The notes below the pieces were generated by a model. It was not told where the DNA came from and searched no databases. It worked only from the letters and a program-made list of their open reading frames with translations. Below are positions 40,101 to 49,543 of a stretch of DNA of 64,000 nucleotides, in pieces. Both the position numbers and the translations under genes were made by a program. The DNA comes from Arsenophonus sp052171275 (GTDB taxonomy: Bacteria > Pseudomonadota > Gammaproteobacteria > Enterobacterales > Enterobacteriaceae): the NCBI GenBank assembly GCA_052171275.1, contig CM125795.1, positions 1,054,001-1,118,000 of the forward strand. The letters run 5' to 3'. How positions within the stretch are numbered: position 1 is the stretch's first letter; every line of letters begins with the position of its first letter.

Positions 40101-42659
40101 CAAATCTGTATAATAAATTATAATTAATACAAAATACATCTCAGAAAATTAAAATTCTATCTTCTAAAGAACTTGTTTTGCTTATAAAAATGATATTTTT
40201 ATTTGTATTAAAATCTATTACAAAATTATCTATTTAAATAATAAACTAAAGTAAACAGCAGAATTATAAAAGAATTATATATTTAAATAAAGTAAAAAAT
40301 TACATCGATAATATATATAAGATGTATATGGTATAGTTAATATATATAGCAATATAAAACAAAATCTTAATATTGTAAATTAAAATACTATGGAAATTTT
40401 TTTATAATTAAAGTTAGCATTTCTATTATAAATGACATTATTTAGATACAATATAATCTACTGGAGAACAAACTAAACGTGAACTATAATAAACCTTTCA
40501 GTAATATATATATAAAATTATTTAAATAATTTTATATACAAATTAAATCCATATTTTAAAATAAAAACAATTAAAAACAATTTTTAACAACATTATCTAA
40601 ATATAATTATCACATATATTACAATTAATTATATACACGAAATAATACTTATTATATATAATATATACTGAGGATACAATATATAATATTCATGTAAATC
40701 GATTTTATCAAAATATTAATATAACTCACATAGAATAACTAGGTGGATTATAAATTTTATATGGGTACTAAAAAATATAGATTTTAACTTCTTTCTTATT
40801 TTTCAATATTTTACCTATTAAAAAGTATAAAACCATTCTTGAGTATTCGTATTTCACTATTTAATAACATTCAATAATTTTTTGTATTCAATTGACTTTA
40901 ATACAATTTTGAACGTTATTTTTTCCGAAAATCAACGTATATAAATTATATATTAGGTATTATTAATCCTCAAAGCAATAAAAATATAAATTAAAGTATG
41001 AAGTGTAATTAGTACTAATGTATAACTAAACAATAAAATAATAATAGTAATTATAGAAAAACTTTTAGAGCCTTTTTAATCTAATTTGAATAACTTATTT
41101 ATAATAGATCAAATAATTATTATTATATAATATATAAAGTTAATACCACTAGTAGTATACAATCTTAATTATAATCACTAAATAGTTAATTTAATCTATA
41201 TATTATAACTCTTCATTAATTATAATATTTATCTTTGATATATTGATAAATATAAGTATAAAGATTATTTTTAATAATCTGTAATTTTATCTTAATATTT
41301 ATATTATTCATTAGTAAATAAGTTAAATTTTTCTGAATACTTAATATTTATTAAATGGAATTTATTTTCTTTAAAAAATAATTATTTCTAATAACAATAA
41401 AGGTTATAATAGTAGTTAAAATAAATTATTTATACAAATTAAAATTTGAAAAAATTCTCAATTTATAACAAAAAGAATGATTGCAAATACTAAAAAGTAA
41501 ATAGATTTTAAAAATAGAAATAAGCTATATAAATAAATAATTCAAAAAATAATTAACAAACTTTGTATTTATAGAGAAAATGTTTATTTATATAAATTAA
41601 AAGTAGATTTTAATGTAAAATCATAATTGAAATAAATTATGTAAAAAGATTTAAAACTATTATTTTAAATTTATATTATATAAATTATATTATAAATATA
41701 AATATAATAAGTTCAAAAAACTCATAATAAAATATTAAGTAATTTAATTAATTCAATCACTGAACATAAAAAATAAATATATTCATTTTTATAATTTAAA
41801 GAAACTTTATTGATAAATTTTTATTTGTATTTTGTTTTTATTTGGATCCAATAATCGCTTTGTTTGAAATAAAATTTGAATACTGATTATTAGAACAATA
41901 AAATATAACTTATGTCATATAGAAAAACAGAATTAGTATACGATAATTTAGTTTATTTATTTTTATACAATAAGAATAAATATAAAATACTTAAATTTTA
42001 TCATAATAATAGAAATACTTATTCTTGTTTACATAATTTTTATTAGAGATCTATAAATATTTTTTAATTAAATAGAAATGTTTTAAGATGATAAAATAGT
42101 TTTGATGAAAAACAATACTATACCTTATTTATACATTTACCAATTAAAATAAAATAGCGCTTATTACTTATAATATATTTTTATTTTAAATGTCATGCAA
42201 ATATATTGATAATTATGAAAAAATTTAATAAATAATAGTTTGAATTTATTAAATCATATTTATTAAAAAATATTTAATGATTGAATTTTATAAATTTAAA
42301 ATAATCAATAATATTTAAAAAGACTAATTATTGTATTTAATTAAATAGATATTATCTAAAATTAAATACCTTATTATTCACCAATAAACAATTTGTTTTA
42401 CCATATATGTATGAATTAACTTATCAATTAAACTAATTAAATAATAATATGAAAATTTCAACAAAATGAAGATAATATCAACAATATTTTTAATATATAT
42501 TTATGAAATAAAAAATAAATTATATATTAAAGTAATTTAATTTACATAAAGTTAGAAATTCTTAGTTTTTATTTTAATTATTTATATTGATGATATATTA
42601 GTTTATAATTGCTCATTTATTATTAATTATTTGATATTTATCAAAAATCTTACATAAAT

Positions 42660-42682
42660 ATAACATAACATAACATAACATA
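42660..42682. repeat. ATAAC tandem repeat upstream of pepB
   Basis: Four exact copies of the pentamer ATAAC (42660-42679) are followed by a partial copy. They end 17-20 bases before the pepB start region. Copy number could vary by slippage, and the repeat lies where the pepB leader or promoter should be. Confidence 0.7.
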
Positions 42683-42698
42683 CTAAACTAGGGTAGTG

Positions 42699-44000
42699 AT
42701 GGTAATGGAAAAACAGATCATGAAAGTTTCGCTAACTTATCAGGTAGCGGCGCCTTGTTGGGGGAAAAATGCATTAATTAGTTATAGCGAGCAACAGGTA
42801 ATTATTCATCTTAAGCCACAAGAAAAATTATATAATATCCAAAGTGCTGGTCGTAAACTAGATAATCAAAATATTCATAATCTCAGATTAGAAGGTAATA
42901 TTTGGGACTTAGAAAAATGTTGGGCATTTTGGCAAGGTTTTAGATCTCCTAAAGGAGTTTATTCCATTGAATGGGCAAATTTATCTGAAAATGAAAGAAA
43001 AGAATTAGAATATCGTATACAGATTATTGATTGGGTTCGTGATATTATTAATATGCCAGCTGAAGAATTATCTCCTGAGAATCTAGCACATCGCAGTGTT
43101 GATTTATTATACGAGATAACAAAGGATAATATTAACTATAATATTATTTATGGTGAAGAGTTAGAAAAAGAAAAATATATTGGAATTTATACAATAGGAC
43201 GCGGATCAAATCGTCCACCTGTATTATTAGTATTAGATTACAATCCAATTGGAAATTTAAAGGAACCTGTATTTGCTTGTTTGGTTGGTAAGGGGATTAC
43301 GTTTGATTCTGGTGGTTACAGTATAAAATCATCTTCATCTATGAATTCAATGAAAGCAGATATGGGAGGAGCGGCTATGCTAACTGGGGCATTAGCCTTA
43401 GCAATAAATCGAGGTTTAAAAAAACGAGTAAAACTTTTTCTTTGCATTGCTGATAATATGGTAAGTGGTAATGCTTTCAAATTAGGTGATATTATTCGAT
43501 ATCGTAATGGTAAGTCTGTTGAGATCATGAATACTGATGCAGAGGGAAGATTAGTTTTAGCTGATGGTCTAATCGATGCTTGTAAAGAAAAACCATCATT
43601 AATTATTGACGCTGCAACGTTAACTGGTGCAGCTAAAATTGCAGTAGGTAACGATTATCATTCGGTATTAAGTTTTGATGATAAGTTAGTAGCTGAATTG
43701 ATGTCTTCAGCGAAAATAGAAAATGAACTTTTTTGGCGTTTACCACTGGAAGAATTTCATCGTAGTCAATTATCTTCTGCATTTGCTGATTTAAATAATA
43801 TTTCATTATCTGGTCAGAGTGCTGGCGCAAGTACAGCTGCTGCTTTCTTATCATATTTTGTTGATAATTATCATAATGGATGGTTACATATCGATTGCTC
43901 AGCTACTTATCGTACATCTTCCACAGATTTATGGATGGAAGGCGCAACAGGAATTGGCGTTAAAACTATTGCTAGTCTATTGCTTAATAAATCAAAGTAG
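42699..44000 (+). CDS. pepB: Peptidase B (M17 leucyl aminopeptidase family)
   Basis: Cytoplasmic di-metal aminopeptidase that trims N-terminal residues during peptide turnover. 433 aa from the chosen start, close to 427 in E. coli PepB. Metal ligands and catalytic residues are visible: Lys198 and Asp203 in VGKGITFDSGGYSIK, Asp221 in ADMGGAA, and Asp280 and Glu282 in the M17 signature NTDAEGRL. The C-terminal block HIDCSATYR and the PepB-type N-terminal block CWAFWQGF distinguish it from PepA. Three starts are possible: GTG 42696, ATG 42699 and ATG 42705. I prefer 42699 because AGGG lies five bases upstream; 42705 is also reasonable. It opens the large + strand block that keeps the E. coli order pepB...ndk-rlmN; sseB, sseA, yfhM and pbpC are missing in between. 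Upstream isc/hsc genes, adjacent in E. coli, are not present. Confidence 0.95.
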   Translation: MVMEKQIMKVSLTYQVAAPCWGKNALISYSEQQVIIHLKPQEKLYNIQSAGRKLDNQNIHNLRLEGNIWDLEKCWAFWQGFRSPKGVYSIEWANLSENERKELEYRIQIIDWVRDIINMPAEELSPENLAHRSVDLLYEITKDNINYNIIYGEELEKEKYIGIYTIGRGSNRPPVLLVLDYNPIGNLKEPVFACLVGKGITFDSGGYSIKSSSSMNSMKADMGGAAMLTGALALAINRGLKKRVKLFLCIADNMVSGNAFKLGDIIRYRNGKSVEIMNTDAEGRLVLADGLIDACKEKPSLIIDAATLTGAAKIAVGNDYHSVLSFDDKLVAELMSSAKIENELFWRLPLEEFHRSQLSSAFADLNNISLSGQSAGASTAAAFLSYFVDNYHNGWLHIDCSATYRTSSTDLWMEGATGIGVKTIASLLLNKSK

Positions 44001-44016
44001 GATTTATTTATATAAT

Positions 44017-44046
44017 TATTTATCATAAAATAAATTATGGTAAATA
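44017..44046 (+). terminator. Possible pepB terminator
   Basis: TATTTATCAT (44017-44026) can pair with ATGGTAAATA (44037-44046) through nine Watson-Crick pairs and one G-U pair. It begins 16 bases after the pepB stop. The downstream sequence has only short T-runs, so this is a weak intrinsic terminator at best. Confidence 0.35.
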
Positions 44047-44244
44047 GTTAATTTAATCAAATAGCATTAATTATGAAAGAGGATATAAAATAGAATATAA
44101 TAAGATTAATTATAATTGTTATATTAAGAACAATTATATATATAGAGTATATTATGTTAATTAAATTTAATATACTTTGAAATATTATTGAAAGTAATTG
44201 ATTTTATTTATATTATTTTTTAAAAAATAATATATACGTTCTAC

Positions 44245-44297
44245 TTATAAATAAATATAATCGATTATAGAATATAGTCGATTATATTTATTTATAA
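44245..44297. repeat. 20-bp perfect inverted repeat, 13-nt loop
   Basis: Arms are at 44245-44264 (TTATAAATAAATATAATCGA) and 44278-44297. A TATTTTTTC tract follows shortly (44301-44309), so it may stop + strand transcription between pepB and ndk. Confidence 0.75.
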
Positions 44298-44454
44298 AAT
44301 ATTTTTTCAACTATAATATAAATATTTATTATTTTCATAATGAATAATATTAAATTATTTAAATCTAAAATATATTTATTAGTTAAAATATAAACTCTAA
44401 AATTAAGAATAGTTAACTTTTTTAAAATATTATTTTTAATATACATGCATATAA

Positions 44455-44490
44455 TTTTATATTTAGATTTATTTAAATCTAAATATAAAA
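44455..44490. repeat. 16-bp perfect inverted repeat, 4-nt loop
   Basis: Arms are TTTTATATTTAGATTT (44455-44470) and its complement (44475-44490), with loop ATTT. The T-run at one end and the A-run at the other give a symmetrical, bidirectional terminator-like shape. Confidence 0.7.
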
Positions 44491-44716
44491 ATGAATTTTC
44501 TAGATTATTTTTATGATTATATATATTTAAATTTTAAACTGACATAGTTTATATTAAAACATATAAAGTTAATAAAATTTATTATCAAGTATAAAATTAA
44601 GTTTTTATAGTTATAAAATATATTTTTTGTTTTAAAAACAGAAAATTTATTTAGCATAGAATAGTATAACTGAAAATAAAAATAATTATGTTAAAATAAC
44701 AATTAAGAAGATTTTA

Positions 44717-45142
44717 ATGAAAATACAACGTACATTTTCCATTATTAAACCAAATGCGATTAAAAAAAATATAATTGGTGCGATTTATAATCGTTTTGAA
44801 CAAGCTGGATTTGAAATAATTGCTGCCAAAATGATACATTTAAGTTATGAAAAAGCGATATGTTTTTATACTGAACATAAAGATAAACCATTTTTTAATG
44901 AATTAGTAGATTTTATGATTTCGTTACCAATTATGTTACAAATTTTAACTGGAACAAATGTTATACAACATTATCGTGATTTAATGGGAGCAACTGATCC
45001 AAATCAGGCATTAGCAGGGACATTACGTGCTGATTATGGGGACGATTTTACTGCAAATGCGGTACATGGTTCAGATTCTTTTATATCTGCAGAACGAGAA
45101 ATTGCTTTTTTCTTTACAGAAGATGAAATTCATTCACGTTAA
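44717..45142 (+). CDS. ndk: Nucleoside diphosphate kinase
   Basis: Cytoplasmic enzyme that transfers the gamma-phosphate of ATP to nucleoside diphosphates through a phosphohistidine, balancing NTP and dNTP pools. 141 aa against 143 in E. coli. RTFSIIKPNA with Lys11, YRDLMGATDP, ALAGTLRADYG and the active-site motif NAVHGSDS with His117 are all present. The ATG at 44717 has AAGAAG a few bases upstream. A strong 17-bp hairpin downstream (45266-45304) separates it from rlmN, so ndk is probably its own transcript, as in E. coli. Only the last residues differ in length. No abnormal feature. Confidence 0.97.
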   Translation: MKIQRTFSIIKPNAIKKNIIGAIYNRFEQAGFEIIAAKMIHLSYEKAICFYTEHKDKPFFNELVDFMISLPIMLQILTGTNVIQHYRDLMGATDPNQALAGTLRADYGDDFTANAVHGSDSFISAEREIAFFFTEDEIHSR

Positions 45143-45265
45143 ATAAATAAAAGTAAAATATTATTAATATTATTTTATTAAAGTTTCTAAATGTTATTTG
45201 TTGTTAAATAATTAACTTAGAAAAATATTTATAATATATAGAAATATTAAAATCATATTTATTCC

Positions 45266-45304
45266 AAAAAATGAAATTTTTTTTCATAAAAAATTTCATT
45301 TTTT
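45266..45304 (+). terminator. Hairpin terminator between ndk and rlmN
   Basis: A perfect 17-bp stem (45266-45282 with 45288-45304) closes a 5-nt loop TTCAT. The stem ends in six A on one side and six T on the other, so it can work as an intrinsic terminator in both directions. It lies 123 bases after ndk and 30 bases before rlmN. An alternative role as an rlmN leader hairpin is possible. Confidence 0.6.
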
Positions 45305-45334
45305 ATTTAAAAGGATAATAAGGAATTAATAAAA

Positions 45335-46507
45335 ATGTTTGAATCTCAAAAAATTGATAAGTATTTCTCTTCTCTTTCCTACATAAATAAATCAAGAAAA
45401 ATCAATCTATTGGATATGTATCCTGAACAAATGCGTCAGTTTTTTAATCATATAGGAGAAAAACCATTTCGGGCTAATCAGGTAATGAAATGGATTTATC
45501 ACCACTGTTGTGATAATTTCGATTTAATGACAGATATAAATAAAATGCTTCGATCTAAATTAAAAAAAATAGCGGAAATTCGAGCACCTGAGATTACACA
45601 AGAACAACGTTCTATCGATGGCACTATAAAATGGACAATAAGAGTAGGTGATCAACAAATAGAAACAGTCTATATTCCTGAAAATAATCGAGCTACACTT
45701 TGTCTATCTTCTCAAGTTGGCTGTGCACTTAAATGTAAGTTTTGCTTAACAGCTCAGCAAGGTTTTAATCGTAATTTATATGTCTCAGAAATAATAGGTC
45801 AAGTATGGTTAGCTACTAAAGTTATTGGCTTTTTAAGATCGAATGGCCGTCGGCCAATTACTAATATTGTAATGATGGGGATGGGGGAGCCATTATTGAA
45901 TTTAAACAATGTTATTGCAGCAATGAGAATTATGATGGATGATTTTGGTTTTGGATTATCAAAACGTCGAGTGACTTTATCAACCTCTGGTATTGTTCCT
46001 GCGCTTAATAAATTAGGCGATATGATCGATGTTGCTTTAGCTATTTCCTTACATGCACCTACTAATGAAATTCGTGATGAAATTGTACCTATTAATAAAA
46101 AATATAACATTGAAACATTTTTAGCGAGTGTTAGACAATATTTAACTAAATCAAATGCTAATAAGGGACGAGTTACTGTTGAGTATGTTATGTTGAATGG
46201 TGTTAATGATCGTGTTGAACATGCACATCAATTGGCTGAATGTCTAAAAAATACGCCTAGTAAAATAAATTTAATTCCTTGGAATAAAATACCTGGTACA
46301 CCATACAAATGTTGTTCTAATAGTACTATTGATCGTTTTGCAAAAATATTAATGAAATATGGCTTTACTACTATTATACGTAAAACTCGTGGAGATGATA
46401 TTAATGCGGCTTGTGGACAATTAGTAGGTGATATTATTGATCGAACAAAACTAAAAATGGGAAAACGCCTTATAGCTACTGAACCAATTACAATAAAATC
46501 AGTCTAA
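45335..46507 (+). CDS. rlmN: Dual-specificity 23S rRNA/tRNA C2-adenosine methyltransferase RlmN
   Basis: Radical-SAM enzyme that methylates C2 of A2503 in 23S rRNA and of A37 in some tRNAs, improving translational accuracy. 390 aa against 384 in E. coli. The [4Fe-4S] motif CxxxCxxC is at Cys130, Cys134 and Cys137. Cys123 and the mechanistic Cys360 (NAACGQL) match the conserved cysteines. VMMGMGEPLLNLNN, LSKRRVTLSTSG and AISLHAP are typical SAM-binding blocks. Leu138 replaces the serine that follows the motif in E. coli. The first 20 residues are unlike E. coli, and similarity begins at KINLLDM. The ATG at 45335 has AAGGA about ten bases upstream. It follows ndk and precedes rodZ, as in E. coli, but pilW between them is missing. 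Confidence 0.96.
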   Translation: MFESQKIDKYFSSLSYINKSRKINLLDMYPEQMRQFFNHIGEKPFRANQVMKWIYHHCCDNFDLMTDINKMLRSKLKKIAEIRAPEITQEQRSIDGTIKWTIRVGDQQIETVYIPENNRATLCLSSQVGCALKCKFCLTAQQGFNRNLYVSEIIGQVWLATKVIGFLRSNGRRPITNIVMMGMGEPLLNLNNVIAAMRIMMDDFGFGLSKRRVTLSTSGIVPALNKLGDMIDVALAISLHAPTNEIRDEIVPINKKYNIETFLASVRQYLTKSNANKGRVTVEYVMLNGVNDRVEHAHQLAECLKNTPSKINLIPWNKIPGTPYKCCSNSTIDRFAKILMKYGFTTIIRKTRGDDINAACGQLVGDIIDRTKLKMGKRLIATEPITIKSV

Positions 46508-47124
46508 ATATTAATTGAACAAATTAAAATAATTAGATATCAAATACCTTTATTATTATATATTAATGTATAATAACATAATAATAACAATATATATTTA
46601 TTAATATTTAATTGTAATTGGTTTATATTAGTAGAAGATATTTTTAGTCTTAATAAGATGTTAATATTATATTTATAATATAGATATTATGATTAAAAGT
46701 TATTTATTTATTAGAATAGAATTAGTTAATTCTATCTTCTTATATTTTTATAATATGAAATAAAGTTAAAATATAATTTTATATAACAATAGAGATTATT
46801 ATATATCAATATAATACATGATTAGTTAATTAAGGTATAAGGAATATTATGACGATAATTTTTTTTAATTAATAATTATAAAAAATAAAGAATGATACTA
46901 TCACTATTAATTAAACTTTTATATGATGAAACTATCTTTTTTAAAGATATTGTTAATCGTATAAATAAATAATAATATATTTTTATTTAATTTATCAAAA
47001 TATTTAAAAAAAGGTAAAAAAGAAGTATTGCAGTTATAAAGATTTTTAATAATTTATTGATATAAGGAATTTTCTTAAAAACCTTTATAATATTAAAACT
47101 CAAGAAAGACTAGTATTTTCAGGA
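46508..47124. other. 617-bp rlmN-rodZ spacer
   Basis: This is the place of pilW in E. coli. No remnant of it can be read. The stretch is AT-rich with no strong hairpin, and the rodZ promoter is presumably inside. Confidence 0.55.
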
Positions 47125-48135
47125 ATGAATAGTAACTCTAAAACAGAAAAAACAGAAATCACCATTGGTAATCGTCTATTGCAAGCACGAGTAAACCTTA
47201 ATCTTTCTAGAGAAATTGTCGCTGAACAACTTTGCTTAAAGATATATACAATACGTGTGATAGAAGAAGATAATAATTCTCATAATATTGAACCTACTTT
47301 TTTACGTGGTTACATTCGTTCTTATGCAAAATTAGTAAAAATTCCAGAAAAAGAAATTCTTGAATTATTAGAGAAATATACACCAACAAAAACAGCAGTA
47401 ATTTCTCCCATGCAGAGTTATTCCATGGGGAAAACGCATAAAAAATTAGAAGGTTGGTTAGTTGTATTTACATGGATTATGATAATTATTTGTATTTCCA
47501 TGATAGGTATTTGGTGGCGTCAAGGTTATAAAGTACAAAAGCAAGAAATTATTAATATGTCCGAACAAAATAATTTAAATATTGATCAACTTCCAGAAGA
47601 ACTTGTTCCTACTTCCAATAGAGGTGTTAGAACTGAAGAAAATAATATAAATAAATCAATAGCTACCTCAGTGATAACAAATGATATCATATCACAAATA
47701 CCTAAAAAACATTCATTAATTTCTGAATCCATAAAAAATAATCATAAAGATCTTAATATTAAATTAAAAAAATTAAAAGAAGGAAAAACATTATCACTAT
47801 CAGAAAACGGTATTAATAATTTTAATAATACTAAACAAATTAGCACAGAAAAAATTTCTGTTGATAGTAATACTTCTATCATGAAATCTTCTAATGAGGT
47901 TGTGATAAGCTTTAATGGAAAGTGTTGGTTAGAAATTCGTAATATTAAAAATAAAATTTTATTTAGCGGCATTAAAAATATTGGTCAGAAACTTGAATTA
48001 AATAATGAATTTTATTATAAATTTAATATTGGTGTACCAGCTAATGTTAATATGTTATTTAATGGTAAACATATTGATTTAAATCGCTTCATTAAAGCTA
48101 GTCGTACAGCTAATTTTAAATTACCAGAATTGTAA
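47125..48135 (+). CDS. rodZ: Cytoskeletal/cell-shape protein RodZ
   Basis: Single-pass inner-membrane protein that binds MreB through a cytoplasmic helix-turn-helix and positions the rod-elongation machinery. 336 aa against 337 in E. coli. The HTH region (about 13-80) holds IGNRLLQARVNLNLSREIVAEQLCLK and FLRGYIRSYAKL. A membrane segment spans about 111-131 and is followed by a positively charged RQGYK. The periplasmic linker (about 135-240) is rich in Asn, Lys and Ser and is not conserved, as is usual. The C-terminal DUF4115 domain (about 245-330) has CWLEIRN, FSGIKN and HIDLNRFIKAS. AGGA sits only one base before the ATG at 47125, so initiation may be weak. It starts the conserved series rodZ-ispG-hisS-yfgM-bamB-der. 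Its retention suggests MreB-based wall growth is still used. Confidence 0.94.
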   Translation: MNSNSKTEKTEITIGNRLLQARVNLNLSREIVAEQLCLKIYTIRVIEEDNNSHNIEPTFLRGYIRSYAKLVKIPEKEILELLEKYTPTKTAVISPMQSYSMGKTHKKLEGWLVVFTWIMIIICISMIGIWWRQGYKVQKQEIINMSEQNNLNIDQLPEELVPTSNRGVRTEENNINKSIATSVITNDIISQIPKKHSLISESIKNNHKDLNIKLKKLKEGKTLSLSENGINNFNNTKQISTEKISVDSNTSIMKSSNEVVISFNGKCWLEIRNIKNKILFSGIKNIGQKLELNNEFYYKFNIGVPANVNMLFNGKHIDLNRFIKASRTANFKLPEL

Positions 48136-48278
48136 ATAAATATTTACAAAACCAATAAGCATCTTATAAATAATGATAAATTACAAATAAATAGTAAGAC
48201 ATAGTTGATGTCGATCACTTTCCAATTATAAAAATTGAGCAAAATTCTTACAAATAAGTTCTAAATGAGAGTCTAAAT

Positions 48279-49412
48279 ATGCATAATAAGTCACCGATAA
48301 AGAGGCATAAATCAACATGTATTTATGTTGGTAATATTCCTATTGGTGATGGTTCGCCAATCACAGTGCAATCTATGACGAATACGAATACAATAAATGT
48401 TTCAGCTACAATTAAACAAATTAAATCTCTAGAACGAGTTGGAGTTGATATTGTACGTGTTTCTGTGCCAACAATGGATGCAGCTGAAGCATTTAAGTTT
48501 ATTAAGAAAGAAGTTAGCGTTCCTATTATTGCAGATATCCATTTTGATTATCGCATAGCACTAAGGGTTGCTAAATATGGTGCGGATTGTTTACGAATTA
48601 ATCCAGGAAATATTGGTAATAAAGATCGTATTCGTCAAGTTGTTGATTGTGCACGAGATAAAAATATTCCAATTCGGATCGGTGTTAATAGTGGTTCATT
48701 GGAAAAAAATATTCAAGAAAAATATGGTAAACTAACATCGGAAGCTTTAGTTGAATCAGCTATGCAACAGGTTAATATATTAGATAAATTAAATTTCGAT
48801 CAATTTAAAATTAGTGTTAAAGCTTCAGATGTTTTTTTAACAGTAAACGCTTATCGTTTACTGTCTGAGAAGATTGATAAACCTTTACATTTAGGTATTA
48901 CAGAATCTGGTGGATCCCGTGCTGGTTCGGTTAAATCTGCTATCGGATTAGGGATATTATTATCTGAAGGTATTGGTGATACATTACGTATTTCATTAGC
49001 TGCTGATCCTATTGAAGAGGTTAAAGTTGGTTTTGATATTTTAAAATCACTACATATTCGATCACGAGGTATTAATTTTATTGCTTGTCCAACTTGTTCA
49101 CGTCAACAATTTGATGTAATTGGTACTGTTAATATATTAGAAAAACGATTAGAAGACATTGTTACTCCAATGGATGTTTCAATTATTGGTTGTGTTGTTA
49201 ATGGTCCAGGTGAAGCAAAAATTTCTACTATTGGAGTAACAGGTGCTAAAATAAAGAGCGGATTTTACGAAGACGGTATTCGTCAACAAGAACGCTTAGA
49301 TAATTCTAATATAATAGATCAGTTAGAAGCTAAAATTCGAGCAAAGGCCATCATGTTAGATAGAAAACAAAAATTGATATCTGTCAATTCGATAAATGAT
49401 TTAATAAAATAA
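48279..49412 (+). CDS. ispG: 4-hydroxy-3-methylbut-2-enyl diphosphate synthase IspG
   Basis: Iron-sulfur enzyme of the MEP isoprenoid pathway that converts MEcPP to HMBPP, using flavodoxin or ferredoxin electrons. 377 aa against 372 in E. coli. The [4Fe-4S] ligands Cys270, Cys273 (ACPTCSR) and Cys305 (IIGCVVNGPGEA) and the ligand Glu312 keep the same numbering as in E. coli. The TIM-barrel part shows VQSMTNT, ADIHFDYRIA, LRINPGNIG and GITESGGSRAGS. The ATG at 48279 has GAGAG seven bases upstream. It lies 143 bp after rodZ and 131 bp before hisS on the same strand, as in E. coli. The enzyme needs Fe-S assembly genes, but none is in this window. Confidence 0.97.
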   Translation: MHNKSPIKRHKSTCIYVGNIPIGDGSPITVQSMTNTNTINVSATIKQIKSLERVGVDIVRVSVPTMDAAEAFKFIKKEVSVPIIADIHFDYRIALRVAKYGADCLRINPGNIGNKDRIRQVVDCARDKNIPIRIGVNSGSLEKNIQEKYGKLTSEALVESAMQQVNILDKLNFDQFKISVKASDVFLTVNAYRLLSEKIDKPLHLGITESGGSRAGSVKSAIGLGILLSEGIGDTLRISLAADPIEEVKVGFDILKSLHIRSRGINFIACPTCSRQQFDVIGTVNILEKRLEDIVTPMDVSIIGCVVNGPGEAKISTIGVTGAKIKSGFYEDGIRQQERLDNSNIIDQLEAKIRAKAIMLDRKQKLISVNSINDLIK

Positions 49413-49543
49413 TCTCACAGTATAGTAGTGAAATAAGTTAATTTTATATATTGCTAAGTGGTATCCTCTATTTTAAACCATATTACATTATTTATTAATT
49501 TTATATTTTATATCATGATAAATTTTTAAAAAAGAGAAATAAC

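Larger units (their letters stand above)
24586..42698. other. 18-kb gene-free region
   Basis: The longest empty tract in the window. I found no open frame that looks like a known protein, no tRNA-like cloverleaf, no rRNA, no insertion sequence ends and no CRISPR-like spaced repeat. Structures seen are the inverted repeats listed separately at 25060, 28574, 28984, 29526, 34843, 35563 and 37089, and a short tandem repeat at its right end. Patches with slightly more G and C (about 28.7, 34.85 and 40.4-41.9 kb) may be the last traces of lost genes, but nothing in them can be named. Confidence 0.6.
44001..44716. other. 716-bp pepB-ndk spacer with three hairpins
   Basis: No gene is recognised. It contains a 10-bp stem-loop just after pepB (44017-44046), a 20-bp stem (44245-44297) and a 16-bp stem (44455-44490). 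In E. coli several genes lie here; none leaves a readable trace. Confidence 0.6.

Noticed and set aside
40440..40500. Short plus-strand frame ending STGEQTKREL
   Set aside because: Only ten codons after an in-frame stop. Nothing supports it as the end of a specific gene.
43316..43854. Open frames on the opposite strand inside pepB, and similar ones inside rlmN, rodZ, hemF and ptsI
   Set aside because: They lie in other frames of clearly real genes and have no motif of their own.
38893..48228. A shared 15-base string ATCACTTTCCAATTA near 38.9 kb and before ispG (48.2 kb)
   Set aside because: Flanks do not match and no third copy was seen. One such coincidence is not enough to call a regulatory repeat.
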